Program-made: the position numbers and the translations under genes
Notes under the pieces: model-generated
What the model saw: only the letters and a program-made list of their open reading frames with translations
Database searches by the model: none
Told to the model about the DNA's origin: nothing
Shown here: piece by piece, positions 38,698 through 48,189 of the stretch
How the letters are laid out: each line of letters starts with the position of its first letter
Position numbering within the stretch: the first letter of the stretch is position 1
Source: Methylobacterium sp. J-078
GTDB taxonomy: Bacteria > Pseudomonadota > Alphaproteobacteria > Rhizobiales > Beijerinckiaceae
DNA: 64,000 nucleotides
Direction: 5' to 3'
NCBI RefSeq assembly: GCF_022829285.1
Contig: NZ_JAKSYI010000062.1
Coordinates: forward strand, 62,001-126,000

Positions 38698-38748
38698 CCT
38701 GAGATTACGTCCCGATGCAAAATTTTTCAGCGAAACCCTAAAACCGCA

Positions 38749-39177
38749 TTAGACCCGACAAATCTCGATCTTCGGGCACCGATCCATCACCACCACACAC
38801 CCCTTCGCCTCAGCCCGCGCCGCCGCCGCAGCATCCCGCACCCCGATCTGCATCCAGACGAAGCGCGGCGGCGGCGTGAGGGCGAGGGCCTCGTCCACCA
38901 CGCCACCCGCCGCGTCCGAACTGCGAAAGATCTCGACCATGTCGACGGGCTCGCTCAAATCGGCGAGACGCGCGACCACGGGCTGGCCCAGGAGTGTCTG
39001 CCCGGTGAGCCCGGGATTGACCGGGATCACGCGGTAGCCGCGCGCCAGCAGGAAGGCCATGACGTGGTGGCTCGGCCGGGCCGGATTGGCCGAGGCGCCG
39101 ACGAGCGCGATGGTCCGGGTCTCGGCGAGCACCCGGCGGATCAGGGCGGGGTCGTAGGCATCGTGGGGCTGGCGCAT
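38749..39177 (-). CDS. CoA-binding domain protein (YccU-like)
   Basis: 142-residue Rossmann-type CoA-binding protein. It contains TIALVGASANPARPSHHVMAF, GYRVIPVNPGLTGQTLLGQPV and a conserved end (KGCVVVMDRCPKIE). Homologues bind CoA but their role is unclear. ATG at 39177. Divergent from the thioesterase gene by 57 bases, and first normal-GC gene after the AT-rich island. Confidence 0.87.
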   Translation of the reverse strand: MRQPHDAYDPALIRRVLAETRTIALVGASANPARPSHHVMAFLLARGYRVIPVNPGLTGQTLLGQPVVARLADLSEPVDMVEIFRSSDAAGGVVDEALALTPPPRFVWMQIGVRDAAAAARAEAKGCVVVMDRCPKIEICRV

Positions 39178-39234
39178 CCCCCATCTTGTCGGGCAGGAAC
39201 GGCCGTGCCGCAAGGTGAGCCGGAGCCCCCCACG

Positions 39235-39675
39235 ATGTCCGAGACCCTGCCCCAGACCCTGTCGCTGCCTGAGACCGTGGCGTTCCTCGACTCGGCGTTT
39301 CCGCAGATGGCGGCCGGGGGCAGGACCTATCACCTCGTCGAGGTCGGCCCCGGCCTCGCCCGGATGCGGATGGACCACCACGAACGCCACCTGCGCCCGG
39401 GCGGCACGGTCTCGGGGCCGTCGATGATGGCTTTGGCCGATTACGCCCTCTACGCGGCGATCCTGGCGAGCCTCGGCCCGGTGGCCCTCGCCGTCACCAC
39501 GAGCCTGACCTTCAACTTCCTGCGCAAACCGGGGCCTTCCGGGCTCATCGGCACCGCGCGCCTGCTCAAGCTCGGCAAGCGGCTCGCCGTCGGCGAGGTC
39601 CACATCACGGGGCCGGAGGGCGGGCCGCTCGTCTGCCACGCCACCGGCACCTACGCGATTCCGCCCGCGCGGTGA
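39235..39675 (+). CDS. PaaI-type hotdog thioesterase family protein
   Basis: 146 residues with a hotdog-fold pattern: a central helix region GTVSGPSMMALADYALYAAIL followed by TSLTFNFLRKPGPSGLIGTARLLKLGKRLAVGEV. This resembles PaaI/YbgC acyl-CoA thioesterases. The acyl substrate is unknown. ATG at 39235 is chosen because similarity begins there. Upstream open frame lies over the divergent promoter. Confidence 0.85.
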   Translation: MSETLPQTLSLPETVAFLDSAFPQMAAGGRTYHLVEVGPGLARMRMDHHERHLRPGGTVSGPSMMALADYALYAAILASLGPVALAVTTSLTFNFLRKPGPSGLIGTARLLKLGKRLAVGEVHITGPEGGPLVCHATGTYAIPPAR

Positions 39676-39689
39676 GGCGTGGCGCGGCT

Positions 39690-39803
39690 CTCCTCCCCCA
39701 TGCGGGGAGGAGTTGGAGGTGGGGGTGGTTGGGTGACCCTCAGGCCTAGGAGGCTGGCGGCGCCACCCCCACCCCTGACCCCTCCCCGCAAGGGGGAGGG
39801 GGA
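39690..39803. repeat. Palindromic intergenic element between thioesterase gene and tyrS
   Basis: The left part (about 39690-39730, CTCCTCCCCCATGCGGGG then GGTGGGGGTGG) and the right part (about 39763-39803, CCACCCCCACCCC then CCTCCCCGCAAGGGGGAGGG) are imperfect inverted repeats, each with a small hairpin tip. Same style as the element at 35611. It separates two convergent genes. Confidence 0.65.
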
Positions 39804-39816
39804 CGTCGCCTCCGCC

Positions 39817-41091
39817 TCAGCCGACGCGCACCAGCATGTGCTTCTTGCGACCGAACGAGAGCTTGATGACCCCGTCCGCCGTCAGGTCGGCTGTGCGCAG
39901 CACGGCGCGCTCGTCCGTCACCGGCACGTCGTTGACACGCAGGCCCCCGCTCTTGATCTGGCGGCGTCCCTCGCTGGTGGAGGGCAGGAGCTTGGCATGG
40001 TCCGGCCCGAAGGCCGAGAGGACGCCGAGGCCGGCCTCCAGCAGGTCGGCCGAGACCGTGATGCTCGGCAGGTCCTGCGCCACCGTGCCCTCCACGAACG
40101 TCTTGTGCGCGGTCTCGGCGGCGGCCTCCGCCGCCTCGCGGCCGTGCATCAGGGCGGTGGCCTCGGTGGCCAGCACCCGCTTGGCCTCGTTGATCTCGGC
40201 GCCGGAGAGCGCTTCGAGGCGGGCGATCTCGTCCATCGGCAGCAGGGTGAAGAGCTTGAGGAAGCGGCCCACATCCGCGTCCTCGGTGTTGCGCCAGAAC
40301 TGCCAGTACGCGTACGGGCTGAGGAAACCGGCATCGAGCCAGACCGCGCCGGCGGCGGTCTTGCCCATCTTGGCGCCGGACGCCGTGGTCAGGAGCGGGC
40401 AGGTCAGCCCGTAGAGCTGCGGCGTGCCCATGCGGCGGCCGAGATCGATGCCGTTGACGATGTTGCCCCACTGGTCCGAGCCGCCCATCTGCAATACGCA
40501 ACCGTAGCGGCGGTTCAGCTCCACGAAGTCGTAGGATTGCAGGATCATGTAGTTGAATTCCAGGAACGAGAGTTCCTGGTCGCGCTCCAGGCGCATGCGG
40601 ACGCTGTCCATCGACATCATCCGGTTCACCGAGAAGTGGCGCCCGATGTCGCGCAGCATCTCGATGTAGTTCAGCTTCGTCAGCCACTCGGCGTTGTCGA
40701 CCATGGTCGCCGCGTTGGCGGCACCCTCGAAGGTGAGGAAGCGCGAAAAGGTCTTCTGGATGCCGGCCTTGTTCTCCTCGATCTGCTCCAGGGTGAGGAT
40801 CTTTCGCGATTCGTCGCGGCCCGAGGGGTCGCCGACCCGCGTGGTGCCGCCACCCATCAGGGTGATGGGCGTGCCCCCCGTGGCCTGGAGCCAGTGCAGC
40901 ATCATGATCGAGAGGAGGTGGCCCACATGGAGCGAGGCCGCCGTGCAATCGTAGCCCACATAGGCCGTCAGCCGGCCCTCCAGCGCCGCCGCGTCGATGC
41001 CGGCGAGATCCGAGCCCTGGTGGATGTAGCCGCGCTCGGTGAGGACCTTGAGGAAATCGGATTGCGGCTGGAAGGGGGCGTCGGAGGACAT
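39817..41091 (-). CDS. tyrS: Tyrosyl-tRNA synthetase
   Basis: Class I aminoacyl-tRNA synthetase of 424 residues. HIGH-type motif HVGHL in [21 protein letters not shown]-type motif KMGKT in [14 protein letters not shown], tyrosine-binding [13 protein letters not shown], and a C-terminal S4 RNA-binding domain ([17 protein letters not shown]). ATG at 41091. Divergent from anmK. The frame extends upstream but without similarity. Confidence 0.96.
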   Translation of the reverse strand: MSSDAPFQPQSDFLKVLTERGYIHQGSDLAGIDAAALEGRLTAYVGYDCTAASLHVGHLLSIMMLHWLQATGGTPITLMGGGTTRVGDPSGRDESRKILTLEQIEENKAGIQKTFSRFLTFEGAANAATMVDNAEWLTKLNYIEMLRDIGRHFSVNRMMSMDSVRMRLERDQELSFLEFNYMILQSYDFVELNRRYGCVLQMGGSDQWGNIVNGIDLGRRMGTPQLYGLTCPLLTTASGAKMGKTAAGAVWLDAGFLSPYAYWQFWRNTEDADVGRFLKLFTLLPMDEIARLEALSGAEINEAKRVLATEATALMHGREAAEAAAETAHKTFVEGTVAQDLPSITVSADLLEAGLGVLSAFGPDHAKLLPSTSEGRRQIKSGGLRVNDVPVTDERAVLRTADLTADGVIKLSFGRKKHMLVRVG

Positions 41092-41224
41092 GCGTGGTTC
41101 CGGTCTCTGGCAACGCGGCGCGCGACAGGCTCGGAGGCCGCGTGATAGCACCGCACGGGATATGGGCGGCTCCTTAGCAGGGCTGCGGACGGAAGGCACG
41201 GGCATGAACGCCCGGGGAGGCACC

Positions 41225-42364
41225 ATGACGATGATGCGCGCGATCGGACTCATGAGCGGCACGTCGCTGGACGGCGTCGACGTGGCGCTGATCGAGACCG
41301 ACGGCGAGACCGTGCGGGTGGTCCAGAGCCACAACGGCTACCTCGAGCCCCTCGGGCCCACCGGCTACCGGGGCTACGCGGACGAGGACCGGGCGCTGCT
41401 GCGCCAGGCGCTGGTCGATGCGGAAGGGATCGTCGCCCGCGAGGACCGGCCGGGCTGCCTCGGCGCGGCGGAAGCCTTCGTCACCGCCGCCCATGCGGAG
41501 GCGGTGGAGAGCTTCCTTTCCGACAACGGCCTGACGCCCGCCGACATCGACGTGATCGGCTTCCACGGCCAGACCGTCGTGCACCGGCCGGACCAACGCA
41601 TGAGCGTGCAGATCGGGGACGGCGCGGCGCTCAGCCGACGCCTCGGCATCCCGGTGGTCTCGGACCTGCGCCACGCCGACGTGCTGGCGGGCGGGCAGGG
41701 GGCGCCGCTCGTGCCGGTGTTCCACCAGGCGCTCGCCCGCGCCTCCGGATTCGAGGGGGCGCTCGGCATCCTCAACATCGGCGGGGTGGCCAACGCCACC
41801 ATCCTGTCGGCCAACGGCGACGTCATCGCCTTCGACACCGGCCCCGGCAACGCGCTGATCGACGACTGGATGCGCGAGCGCACCGGCCGCCCCCTCGACG
41901 ACGGCGGCCGCACCGCCGCCCGCGGTCGCCCCGACGAGCCCCTGCTGGCCTGGCTGCTGATCCACCCGTTCTTCGCCCGGCGCCCGCCGAAATCGCTGGA
42001 CCGGAACTGGTTCTCCCACAAGCTCGCGGGCCAGCTCTCCACGGAGGACGGCGCGGCGACGCTCACCGCCTTCACCGCCCGGGCGGTGGCCCGCGCCCTC
42101 GACCACGCCCCCGAGATTCCGGCCCGCTGGATCGTGGCCGGGGGCGGCGCGCGCAACGGCGAACTCGTGCGCCTCCTGAACTACCACCTGCGCGCCGAGA
42201 TCACGACCGCCGACGCCATCGGCTGGTCCTCGGCCTACCTCGAGGCCCAGGCGTTCGCGCATCTCGCGGTGCGCTCGCTGAAAGGCCTGCCGATCACCTT
42301 CCCGTCGACCACCGGGGTGCGCGCGCCGACCACCGGCGGCGTGCTGGCGCGCCCCGCCGCATGA
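41225..42364 (+). CDS. anmK: Anhydro-N-acetylmuramic acid kinase
   Basis: Cell-wall recycling kinase converting anhydro-MurNAc to MurNAc-6-phosphate. 379 residues; ATP-binding [15 protein letters not shown] at the start, [36 protein letters not shown] and a GGGARNGEL loop. GGGGAGG precedes the ATG at 41225; an upstream ATG at 41204 is possible. Divergent from tyrS by 133 bases. Confidence 0.95.
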   Translation: MTMMRAIGLMSGTSLDGVDVALIETDGETVRVVQSHNGYLEPLGPTGYRGYADEDRALLRQALVDAEGIVAREDRPGCLGAAEAFVTAAHAEAVESFLSDNGLTPADIDVIGFHGQTVVHRPDQRMSVQIGDGAALSRRLGIPVVSDLRHADVLAGGQGAPLVPVFHQALARASGFEGALGILNIGGVANATILSANGDVIAFDTGPGNALIDDWMRERTGRPLDDGGRTAARGRPDEPLLAWLLIHPFFARRPPKSLDRNWFSHKLAGQLSTEDGAATLTAFTARAVARALDHAPEIPARWIVAGGGARNGELVRLLNYHLRAEITTADAIGWSSAYLEAQAFAHLAVRSLKGLPITFPSTTGVRAPTTGGVLARPAA

Positions 42365-42460
42365 TGCACCGCGCCCGCGCGCGCTTCCCCCCAAGAGGAC
42401 GGGTTGCACCGGGGCCGAGCGGGTGGAAGACTCGTGGCGCACACGGGCGGGAGGGGCGGC

Positions 42461-43168
42461 TTGGCGATCGAGGAAGCGCATCCGCCCAGGCGCGTCGGGC
42501 GTCCGCGCCGGGGCACGGAGGGTGAGGCCACCCGCCGCATCATCGACGCGGCGATCCCGATCTTCCTCGCGGACGGCTTCGAGGCGGCCAGCGTCGATGC
42601 CATCGCGGCGGCGGCGGGCGCCTCCAAGAAGACCGTCTACACGAAGTTCACCTCGAAGGCGGACCTGTTCGAGGCGGCCTGCCTGCGCTTCATCGAGACG
42701 CACATGCCGCGCGTCGAACTGGAGGCCGCCCTCGGCGGCTCCACGGCCGAGTGCCTCTACCGCATCGCCCACGCGGTCCTGACGGCGGCGATCGCCCCCT
42801 CCTGTATCGCATTGCGTCGCATCGCCGCCGCGGAGGCGGTCCGGTTCCCCGAATTCGCGCGCACGCTGCATGATTTCGGACATGCGCGCATCGCGATCCT
42901 GATCGAGCAGAGCCTCGCCCTCGGCGTGAAGCGCGGCGACATCGCGATCGACGACCTGCGCTTCGCGGCCGATTACTTCGTCAACGTCGCGATCATGCCG
43001 CCCCTGGACCGGGCGACCTTCGGGATCGAGCGACCGGAACTCACGCACATCAAGCGCGAGACCCTGTGCCGAACGATTGACACGTTCCTGCGGACCTTTC
43101 AGCCAGCTCACGCCCTGACGCCCGGTGGAGACGTTCACGGCCTTCCCGAGCGCCTGACGGCGCGCTGA
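42461..43168 (+). CDS. TetR/AcrR family transcriptional regulator
   Basis: About 235 residues. The N-terminal HTH has RRIIDAAIPIFLADGFEAAS and VDAIAAAAGASKKTVYTKFTSKADLFEAA, followed by an all-helical ligand domain. The start is uncertain: TTG at 42461 is preceded by GGGAGG, GTG at 42434 is an alternative, and an earlier in-frame ATG exists at 42404. Convergent with the YeiH-type exporter gene (30 bases between stops). Target unknown. Confidence 0.85.
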   Translation: MAIEEAHPPRRVGRPRRGTEGEATRRIIDAAIPIFLADGFEAASVDAIAAAAGASKKTVYTKFTSKADLFEAACLRFIETHMPRVELEAALGGSTAECLYRIAHAVLTAAIAPSCIALRRIAAAEAVRFPEFARTLHDFGHARIAILIEQSLALGVKRGDIAIDDLRFAADYFVNVAIMPPLDRATFGIERPELTHIKRETLCRTIDTFLRTFQPAHALTPGGDVHGLPERLTAR

Positions 43169-43198
43169 CGGCGCGCTGACGGCGAACGTCGATCGGAT

Positions 43199-44284
43199 TC
43201 AGGCGATCCGCAGAACCCAGATCAGCGACAGGCTGACGAGGAGGAGGACGACGAGAGAGCCCGTCACCGCCAGGGTGACCCGGCCGCCGACCCGCGCCAG
43301 CACACGCACGTCGACGCCGAGACCCAGCGCCGCCATCGACACCACGGTGAGGAGGCCGGCCAGCCGCGTCACCGGCTGGGAGGCCGCATCCGGGACGAGC
43401 CCCACCGAACGCAGGGTCGCCAGCGCCAGGAAGCCGAGGATGAACCAGGGCACGATCTTGAAGAAGCCGAGGCGCCCGGGCCGCCCCTTGGCGGAGGCCC
43501 CTTCCGCTGGCAGGTGCGGCGCGATGAACGAGAACGCCACCACGACGGGCCCGAGCATCAGCACGCGCACCAGCTTGACCAGGGTGCCGACCTGGGTCGC
43601 CAGAATGCCGACCGGCACGGTTGCGGCGAGCACCTGCGGCACCGCGTAGACGGTCAGGCCCGCCAGCGTGCCGTACTGATGCTCGGACAGGCCGGCGAGG
43701 GGGATGAACAGGGGCAGGCCCAGCACCATCAGGACACCCAGAACCGCCGTGAAGGCGATGGCTGCCACCACGTCCTTGCTGTCGGCCCCGATCACGGGTG
43801 CCACCGCGGCAATGGCCGAGTTCCCGCAGATGGCGTTGCCGCAGGCCACCAGGATCGCCATGCGGGGCGGCAGACCGAGCAGCCGGCAGATGGCGTAGCT
43901 GGCCACGATCGCCAGCACCACCGTGGCGACGATGCCGACGAGGAGGCTCGTCCCGGAGGCGACGATGGCGCCCAGGCTGATCGAGGCGCCCAGCAGGGTG
44001 ACGGCGAGTTCGAGTACCTGCTTGGCCGAGAACGCGATGCCGGCCCGGAAGCGCTCGCCCGGGCTCCACAGGGTGCGCAGCGCGATCCCCAGCAGAATCG
44101 CGATGACCAGCGCCTCGACATAGGGGTGGCCCGTGGCGCGCTCCTCCAGGGCCTGCACGGCGAGAGCCACCACCGTGACCGCGAGGCAGACGAGGATGCC
44201 GGGCACGAGGGAGGCGATCCGGCCGCTGGCGGCCCCCGGCTTGCCCGCCCCGGCGGCGGCCGTGGAGATGCTCTTGACGCTCAT
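43199..44284 (-). CDS. YeiH/UPF0324 family putative sulfate exporter
   Basis: 361-residue polytopic membrane protein with about 10-11 hydrophobic helices. Family motifs are GIALRTLW, FSAKQVLELAVTLLGASISL, CGNAICGNSAIAAVAPVIGA and GLTVYAVPQVLAAT. The family is annotated as putative sulfate exporters because members occur with sulfonate-degradation genes. Here it lies about 450 bases from the sulfite dehydrogenase genes of the sulfolactate locus, which makes sulfite or sulfate export a reasonable but unproven role. Confidence 0.87.
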   Translation of the reverse strand: MSVKSISTAAAGAGKPGAASGRIASLVPGILVCLAVTVVALAVQALEERATGHPYVEALVIAILLGIALRTLWSPGERFRAGIAFSAKQVLELAVTLLGASISLGAIVASGTSLLVGIVATVVLAIVASYAICRLLGLPPRMAILVACGNAICGNSAIAAVAPVIGADSKDVVAAIAFTAVLGVLMVLGLPLFIPLAGLSEHQYGTLAGLTVYAVPQVLAATVPVGILATQVGTLVKLVRVLMLGPVVVAFSFIAPHLPAEGASAKGRPGRLGFFKIVPWFILGFLALATLRSVGLVPDAASQPVTRLAGLLTVVSMAALGLGVDVRVLARVGGRVTLAVTGSLVVLLLVSLSLIWVLRIA

Positions 44285-44418
44285 GCTGCCGTCCCATGCG
44301 GCGATCGGAAGGAACTTCTACTACGGGCGGAGCCACGAGAATAAAGCTCTCTCCCGGCGGGAATCTTCGCAAATCCCGTCCATTGATCGGTCGGGGTCGA
44401 AGCGCGACATTTACCCCC

Positions 44419-44661
44419 ATGAGCAAGCGTTCCGACAGCCCGGCGATGGCCTACGATCCGTTCGGCGAACCCGTCGAGATCGCCTGCCACGGTACGACCC
44501 AGGCGGGCGACCGCCGGGCGCGCAGCGTGGCCGTGACCGGCTTCTGGCTGGTGGCCGCGACCCTGACGGCGAGCCGGATCTACTTCGCCGACGAGCCCGT
44601 GGCGCAGATGGTCTCGAACGCTCATGCGCAGGTTGCCGCCTTCATCACCGCCATCCTGTAA
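44419..44661 (+). CDS. Small hypothetical membrane protein, 80 aa
   Basis: Starts MSKRSDSPAMAYDPFGEPV and has one hydrophobic segment (VAVTGFWLVAATLTASRIYF) after a basic stretch (GDRRARS). The rest is Ala/Val-rich. Not recognised as a known family. The ribosome-binding site is unclear. Divergent from the YeiH gene; coding character is plausible but weakly supported. Confidence 0.5.
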   Translation: MSKRSDSPAMAYDPFGEPVEIACHGTTQAGDRRARSVAVTGFWLVAATLTASRIYFADEPVAQMVSNAHAQVAAFITAIL

Positions 44662-44730
44662 GGGCCTTCCGGTAAGGGTCCGGTGCCGCGTGTACGGTGC
44701 CCGGTATCCCTCGGCCTCGTAAGCCGGAGC

Positions 44731-45051
44731 CTAGTACGCCGCCGCGAGGTAATCGGCGATGGCCGGGCCGTCCGCCTCGCTGATCGGCGCATGGTAGACC
44801 TTGCGCATCTTCGTCACCTCGCTGACCCAGAACGCCGCGCCTTTGCCCGGTGGCTGCATCGCAATGTAGTCCACCGAATGACAGCTCTGGCAGTTCGCCT
44901 CGGCCGCCGCGAGGCCGGCTTCGTGACCGGGCGCCGGGCGCAGTTGCGCGGTCGGCTCCGGCAGGTCGTAGCTCAAGGGTGCGGCAGCGGCCGGGAGGCT
45001 CGCCAGAAGGCCGGCGGCGGCCAGCGCCGCCGCGAGGGGACGCACAATCAT
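44731..45051 (-). CDS. Sulfite dehydrogenase cytochrome c subunit (SorB-like)
   Basis: 106-residue periplasmic monohaem cytochrome. Signal peptide MIVRPLAAALAAAGLLASLPAAAA, haem motif CQSCH, and a methionine-containing distal region (VTKMRKVYH). It is encoded 11 bases after the molybdoenzyme subunit and would accept its electrons, as in SorAB sulfite dehydrogenases. Last gene of the eight-gene sulfolactate unit. Confidence 0.85.
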   Translation of the reverse strand: MIVRPLAAALAAAGLLASLPAAAAPLSYDLPEPTAQLRPAPGHEAGLAAAEANCQSCHSVDYIAMQPPGKGAAFWVSEVTKMRKVYHAPISEADGPAIADYLAAAY

Positions 45052-45062
45052 CCTGTCTCTCC

Positions 45063-46268
45063 TCATGCCGCCCGCACCCGGACGGTCTCGATCACGTTGC
45101 GCATGTAGCCCGGCGGATTCCAGCGCGGCTCCATCGGCTGGGTCGCGCCGTCGTTGCCGGTCGCCCGGACCCGGAGCGCGTGCGCACCGGCGGGGAGATC
45201 GACCGACAGGGTCCAGGGCCGGAACGAATACCGACCGAGATCGGGGCCGAGGCTCGCCTCGGTCCAACTCCGCCCGTCATCGGTAGAGACCGCCACCGCC
45301 CGGATGCCGGAACCGCCGTCGAAGGCGATACCGCGCAGGTCCGTGCGCCCCGCCCGAACGGAAGCGCCGTCCGTGAGGTTCGTCACGAACGATCGGATCG
45401 TGAAGCGGTTGATCGGAACGGTGGCCTTGGGGGTCTGCCCGGGCTCGACGCAGGCGCAGGCATTGTCGGGAATGCGATAGGCCGATTTCATCCAGAAGCC
45501 CTCGTGGGGCTTATCCATCACCGTGATCGCGTCGAGGTGCTTGACCCAGTAGGTGCCGTAGAAGCCCGGGACCACGAGGCGTAAGGGATAGCCGTTGAGC
45601 CAGGGCAGGTCCTGCCCGTTCATGGCCCAGGCCAGCATCACCTCGCCGTCGCGGGCGTGATCGAGGCCGAGCGCCTTGGCGAAGTCCGGGGTTTCCGGGA
45701 GGACCGGGCCGTCGAGGCCCTCGAACACGACCTGTACCGCGCCGGCCTTCACGCCGGCCCGGTCGAGCACGGCCTTCAGCGGCACGCCCGTCCAGCGGGC
45801 GTTGCCCATCGCGCCGTTGGCGAGCTGGCCGCCGGCGACGCGGGGCTCGACGAAGCCGCGGGAATTGCCCGAGCACTGGTTGACCGCGACGATCTCGGCG
45901 TTCGGCATCGCCTTGAGCTCGGCGAGCGACAGCGAGACCGGCCCGTCGACATGCCCCGCGACCGTCAGGCGGAACGTGGCGGGATCGATGGAGGTCGGGA
46001 TGTCGGCGAGGTGGTAGCGCACGAAGAAGGCGTCGTTCGGCGTGATCACGGCCTCGTCGAAGACCGCGAACGGCGTCTCCAGCTGTGGCGGCCGCGCGGT
46101 CATCTGCAGCAGCGGGCGCTTGCCCGGATAGGCCACGAGGGGGCGCTCGCCGTTGCCGAAGGGCAAGGTGACGGCCTCGCCGGCCCGGGCCGCGAAGGGT
46201 GCGAGGGCCGCACCGAGCAGCCCGGCCCCGGCCTGCCTCAGGAGCGTTCTGCGATCGGTCTCGATCAT
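45063..46268 (-). CDS. Periplasmic sulfite dehydrogenase molybdoenzyme subunit (SorA-like)
   Basis: 401 residues. Sulfite-oxidase family enzyme: twin-arginine-type signal (TDRRTLLRQAGAGLLGAAL), molybdopterin-binding cysteine in VNQCSGNSRGF, WTGVPLKAVLDRAG, LPWLNGYPLRLVVPGFYG, and a C-terminal dimerisation domain (FTIRSFVTN, STDDGRSWTEASLG). It oxidises sulfite to sulfate in the periplasm, passing electrons to the neighbouring cytochrome. Its place in the sulfolactate operon indicates it detoxifies sulfite released by SuyAB. GGAGATTCCGGG precedes ATG at 46268. Confidence 0.9.
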   Translation of the reverse strand: MIETDRRTLLRQAGAGLLGAALAPFAARAGEAVTLPFGNGERPLVAYPGKRPLLQMTARPPQLETPFAVFDEAVITPNDAFFVRYHLADIPTSIDPATFRLTVAGHVDGPVSLSLAELKAMPNAEIVAVNQCSGNSRGFVEPRVAGGQLANGAMGNARWTGVPLKAVLDRAGVKAGAVQVVFEGLDGPVLPETPDFAKALGLDHARDGEVMLAWAMNGQDLPWLNGYPLRLVVPGFYGTYWVKHLDAITVMDKPHEGFWMKSAYRIPDNACACVEPGQTPKATVPINRFTIRSFVTNLTDGASVRAGRTDLRGIAFDGGSGIRAVAVSTDDGRSWTEASLGPDLGRYSFRPWTLSVDLPAGAHALRVRATGNDGATQPMEPRWNPPGYMRNVIETVRVRAA

Positions 46269-46306
46269 CCCGGAATCTCCATGTCCCGCTGGCAGCCTCC
46301 GCGCGA

Positions 46307-47035
46307 TCATCGCAGGACGGAGGCGTAGTGGATGTCCTCGGTGAGGCAGGTCGACAGGCGCCACTCCACCGGGCGGTCCTCGAGATCGACGGCGACGCGG
46401 TCGACTTCGAGGACGGGCGTTCCCGCCGGCTTGTCCAGCAGGGCCGCCTTGTCGGGGCTGAGCGCGATCGCCTTCAGGCGCTCGTGCGCGGTCGCGATCG
46501 TGATGCCGAACCGGGTCGCGTAGAGGCTGTAGAGCGTGTTCGGCAGCGCCATCCCGGCCAGGCCGGGAAACAGGCTCGACGGGACCGCGATGGTCTCGAA
46601 CAGGCAGGCGCGCCCGTCGAGGGAGCGCACCCGCTCCAGCCGTACCACGCGCGCGTTGCGCAGGAGGGCGAGCCGGTCGCGCTCGTCGAGGGTGGCGGCG
46701 GCCTCCGCGATGGCGACGACGCGGCTCGACGGCGTGCCGGCGACCGCCCCGTCGGGCCGCAGCTTGAAGAAGCGGAAGACGCTCTGCTTGTCGTCGTGCT
46801 CGGCCACGAAGGTGCCGCGCCCCTGGCGGCGCACCAGCAGGCTGTCGGCGGTGAGCGCGTCGAGGGCTTTCCGCACCGTCCCCTGGCTGACGCCGAGTTC
46901 GGCGGCGAGCACGCCCTCGCTCGGCAGGATCTGGCCCGGCTGCCAGACCGCATCGGCGAGGCGGCGCAGGAGCGTGTCGTAGACCTGCCGATAGAGCGGC
47001 CGGAAACCGACCGCATTGCCACCTGTGCGTTCCAT
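46307..47035 (-). CDS. GntR/HutC-family transcriptional regulator of the sulfolactate locus
   Basis: 242 residues. N-terminal winged helix (PLYRQVYDTLLRRLADAVWQ, PGQILPSEGVLAAELGVSQG, TVRKALDALTADSLLVRRQGRG) and a C-terminal UTRA ligand domain. It sits between comC-like and sorA-like genes, so it most likely senses sulfolactate or a product and controls the cluster. The palindromes at 52356 and 52506 are candidate operators. An in-frame ATG at 47194 would add 53 residues of low-complexity sequence and is considered less likely. Confidence 0.87.
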   Translation of the reverse strand: MERTGGNAVGFRPLYRQVYDTLLRRLADAVWQPGQILPSEGVLAAELGVSQGTVRKALDALTADSLLVRRQGRGTFVAEHDDKQSVFRFFKLRPDGAVAGTPSSRVVAIAEAAATLDERDRLALLRNARVVRLERVRSLDGRACLFETIAVPSSLFPGLAGMALPNTLYSLYATRFGITIATAHERLKAIALSPDKAALLDKPAGTPVLEVDRVAVDLEDRPVEWRLSTCLTEDIHYASVLR

Positions 47036-47196
47036 GTCGGTGCGCCGCTGCTCCCCGGGCGTGGGAAGAGGAAAGGAGAGGTTTCCCAGCACGGTGTCCC
47101 GTTCCTCGATAAGGCCGAGCCCGGCTCCGGGCAATCGGTCGATCCGGAGGGCCGGAGGCCTGGGACGAAATCCGCTCGGGCTGGCGGCCTTCATGG

Positions 47197-48186
47197 TCAG
47201 AGCGCCCTGATCTCGGCGACGAGCGCGTCCGGGACGGTGAGCCCCTCGGCCTCGGCCCGGGTCCGGAGGGCGAGGCGGCGCGCACCGGGCAGGCGCGCCC
47301 CGGCCTGCGCCGCGATGGAGCCCGCGAGATCGGCGAACCGGGAGAGGGCCCCGGGCCCGAACGCATCCGCCGCGATGGCGAGGACGAGTTGGCCGGTGCC
47401 CGGCGGATCGCCCTCGGCATCGAGGAACGAGCTCGCCTCGGCGGCGAAGCGCCCGCCCGTCAGGCCGGCGGCGAGAAGCTCCACCATCAGGGCGAGCGCG
47501 GTGCCCTTGGCGTCGCCCAGCGGCACCATGGTGCCCTTCAGGGCCGCGCCCGGATCGGTCGTCGGCCGGCCCTCGGCATCGAGGGCCCAGCCCTCTGGGA
47601 TCGCCTCGCCGCGCTGCCGGGCGGCCATGATCGAGCCCCGCGCCACCTTCGAGAGGGAGAGGTCGATGACGATGGGCGCGCGCCCGGGCAGGGGACAGGC
47701 GAAGGCGAGGGGGTTGGTCCCGAACACCGCCCGCGACCCGCCCCAGGGCGCCATGGCGGCCGGGGTGTTGGCGAACAGGATCGCCACGAGTCCGGCCTCG
47801 GCCAGGGCCTCCACGGGCCGCCCCGCCGCGCCGCAATGGTGGGAGCGGCGGATGCCGGCCGCCGCGATGCCCTGATCCCGGACCATCGGCGGAAGCTGCT
47901 CGATCACCGCGTCGAGGGCCGGATAGGCGAAGCCGTGGGCGGCGTCCACCGCGAGGAGGCCGGGCCGGGGCCGCGTCACCGCGACCGCGGCGTCGCCCAC
48001 CACCTTCCCGACCCGGACCTGCCCCGCGTAGGACGCCACCCGCGAGAGGCCGTGGCCCTTCAGTCCGTCGGCCTCGGCGCCGACGAGGGCCCGGGCGACG
48101 CTCCGCGACGCGGGGGGCGCCGTCCCGCAGCGGACCAGGGCATCGGCCACGAGGGTGTGGGCTTCGGCGAGGGTCAGGGTCGTCAT
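47197..48186 (-). CDS. comC: Ldh-family oxidoreductase, probable (R)-sulfolactate dehydrogenase (ComC-like)
   Basis: 329-residue member of the malate/L-sulfolactate dehydrogenase family (not the Rossmann type). Motifs are DGLKGHGLSRV, HHCGAAGRPVE, WGGSRAVFGTNPLAFACP, and VIDLSLSKVARGSI. ComC oxidises or reduces the R enantiomer of 3-sulfolactate with sulfopyruvate. Starts 3 bases after the slcC-like stop. Together with that gene it would racemise sulfolactate through sulfopyruvate before SuyAB acts. Specificity is assigned from context. Confidence 0.82.
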   Translation of the reverse strand: MTTLTLAEAHTLVADALVRCGTAPPASRSVARALVGAEADGLKGHGLSRVASYAGQVRVGKVVGDAAVAVTRPRPGLLAVDAAHGFAYPALDAVIEQLPPMVRDQGIAAAGIRRSHHCGAAGRPVEALAEAGLVAILFANTPAAMAPWGGSRAVFGTNPLAFACPLPGRAPIVIDLSLSKVARGSIMAARQRGEAIPEGWALDAEGRPTTDPGAALKGTMVPLGDAKGTALALMVELLAAGLTGGRFAAEASSFLDAEGDPPGTGQLVLAIAADAFGPGALSRFADLAGSIAAQAGARLPGARRLALRTRAEAEGLTVPDALVAEIRAL

Positions 48187-48189
48187 GGC

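Noticed and set aside
37169-38748. Direct repeats flanking the AT-rich island
   Set aside because: No convincing matching repeats at the two borders and no mobility gene, so no mobile-element boundaries are claimed.
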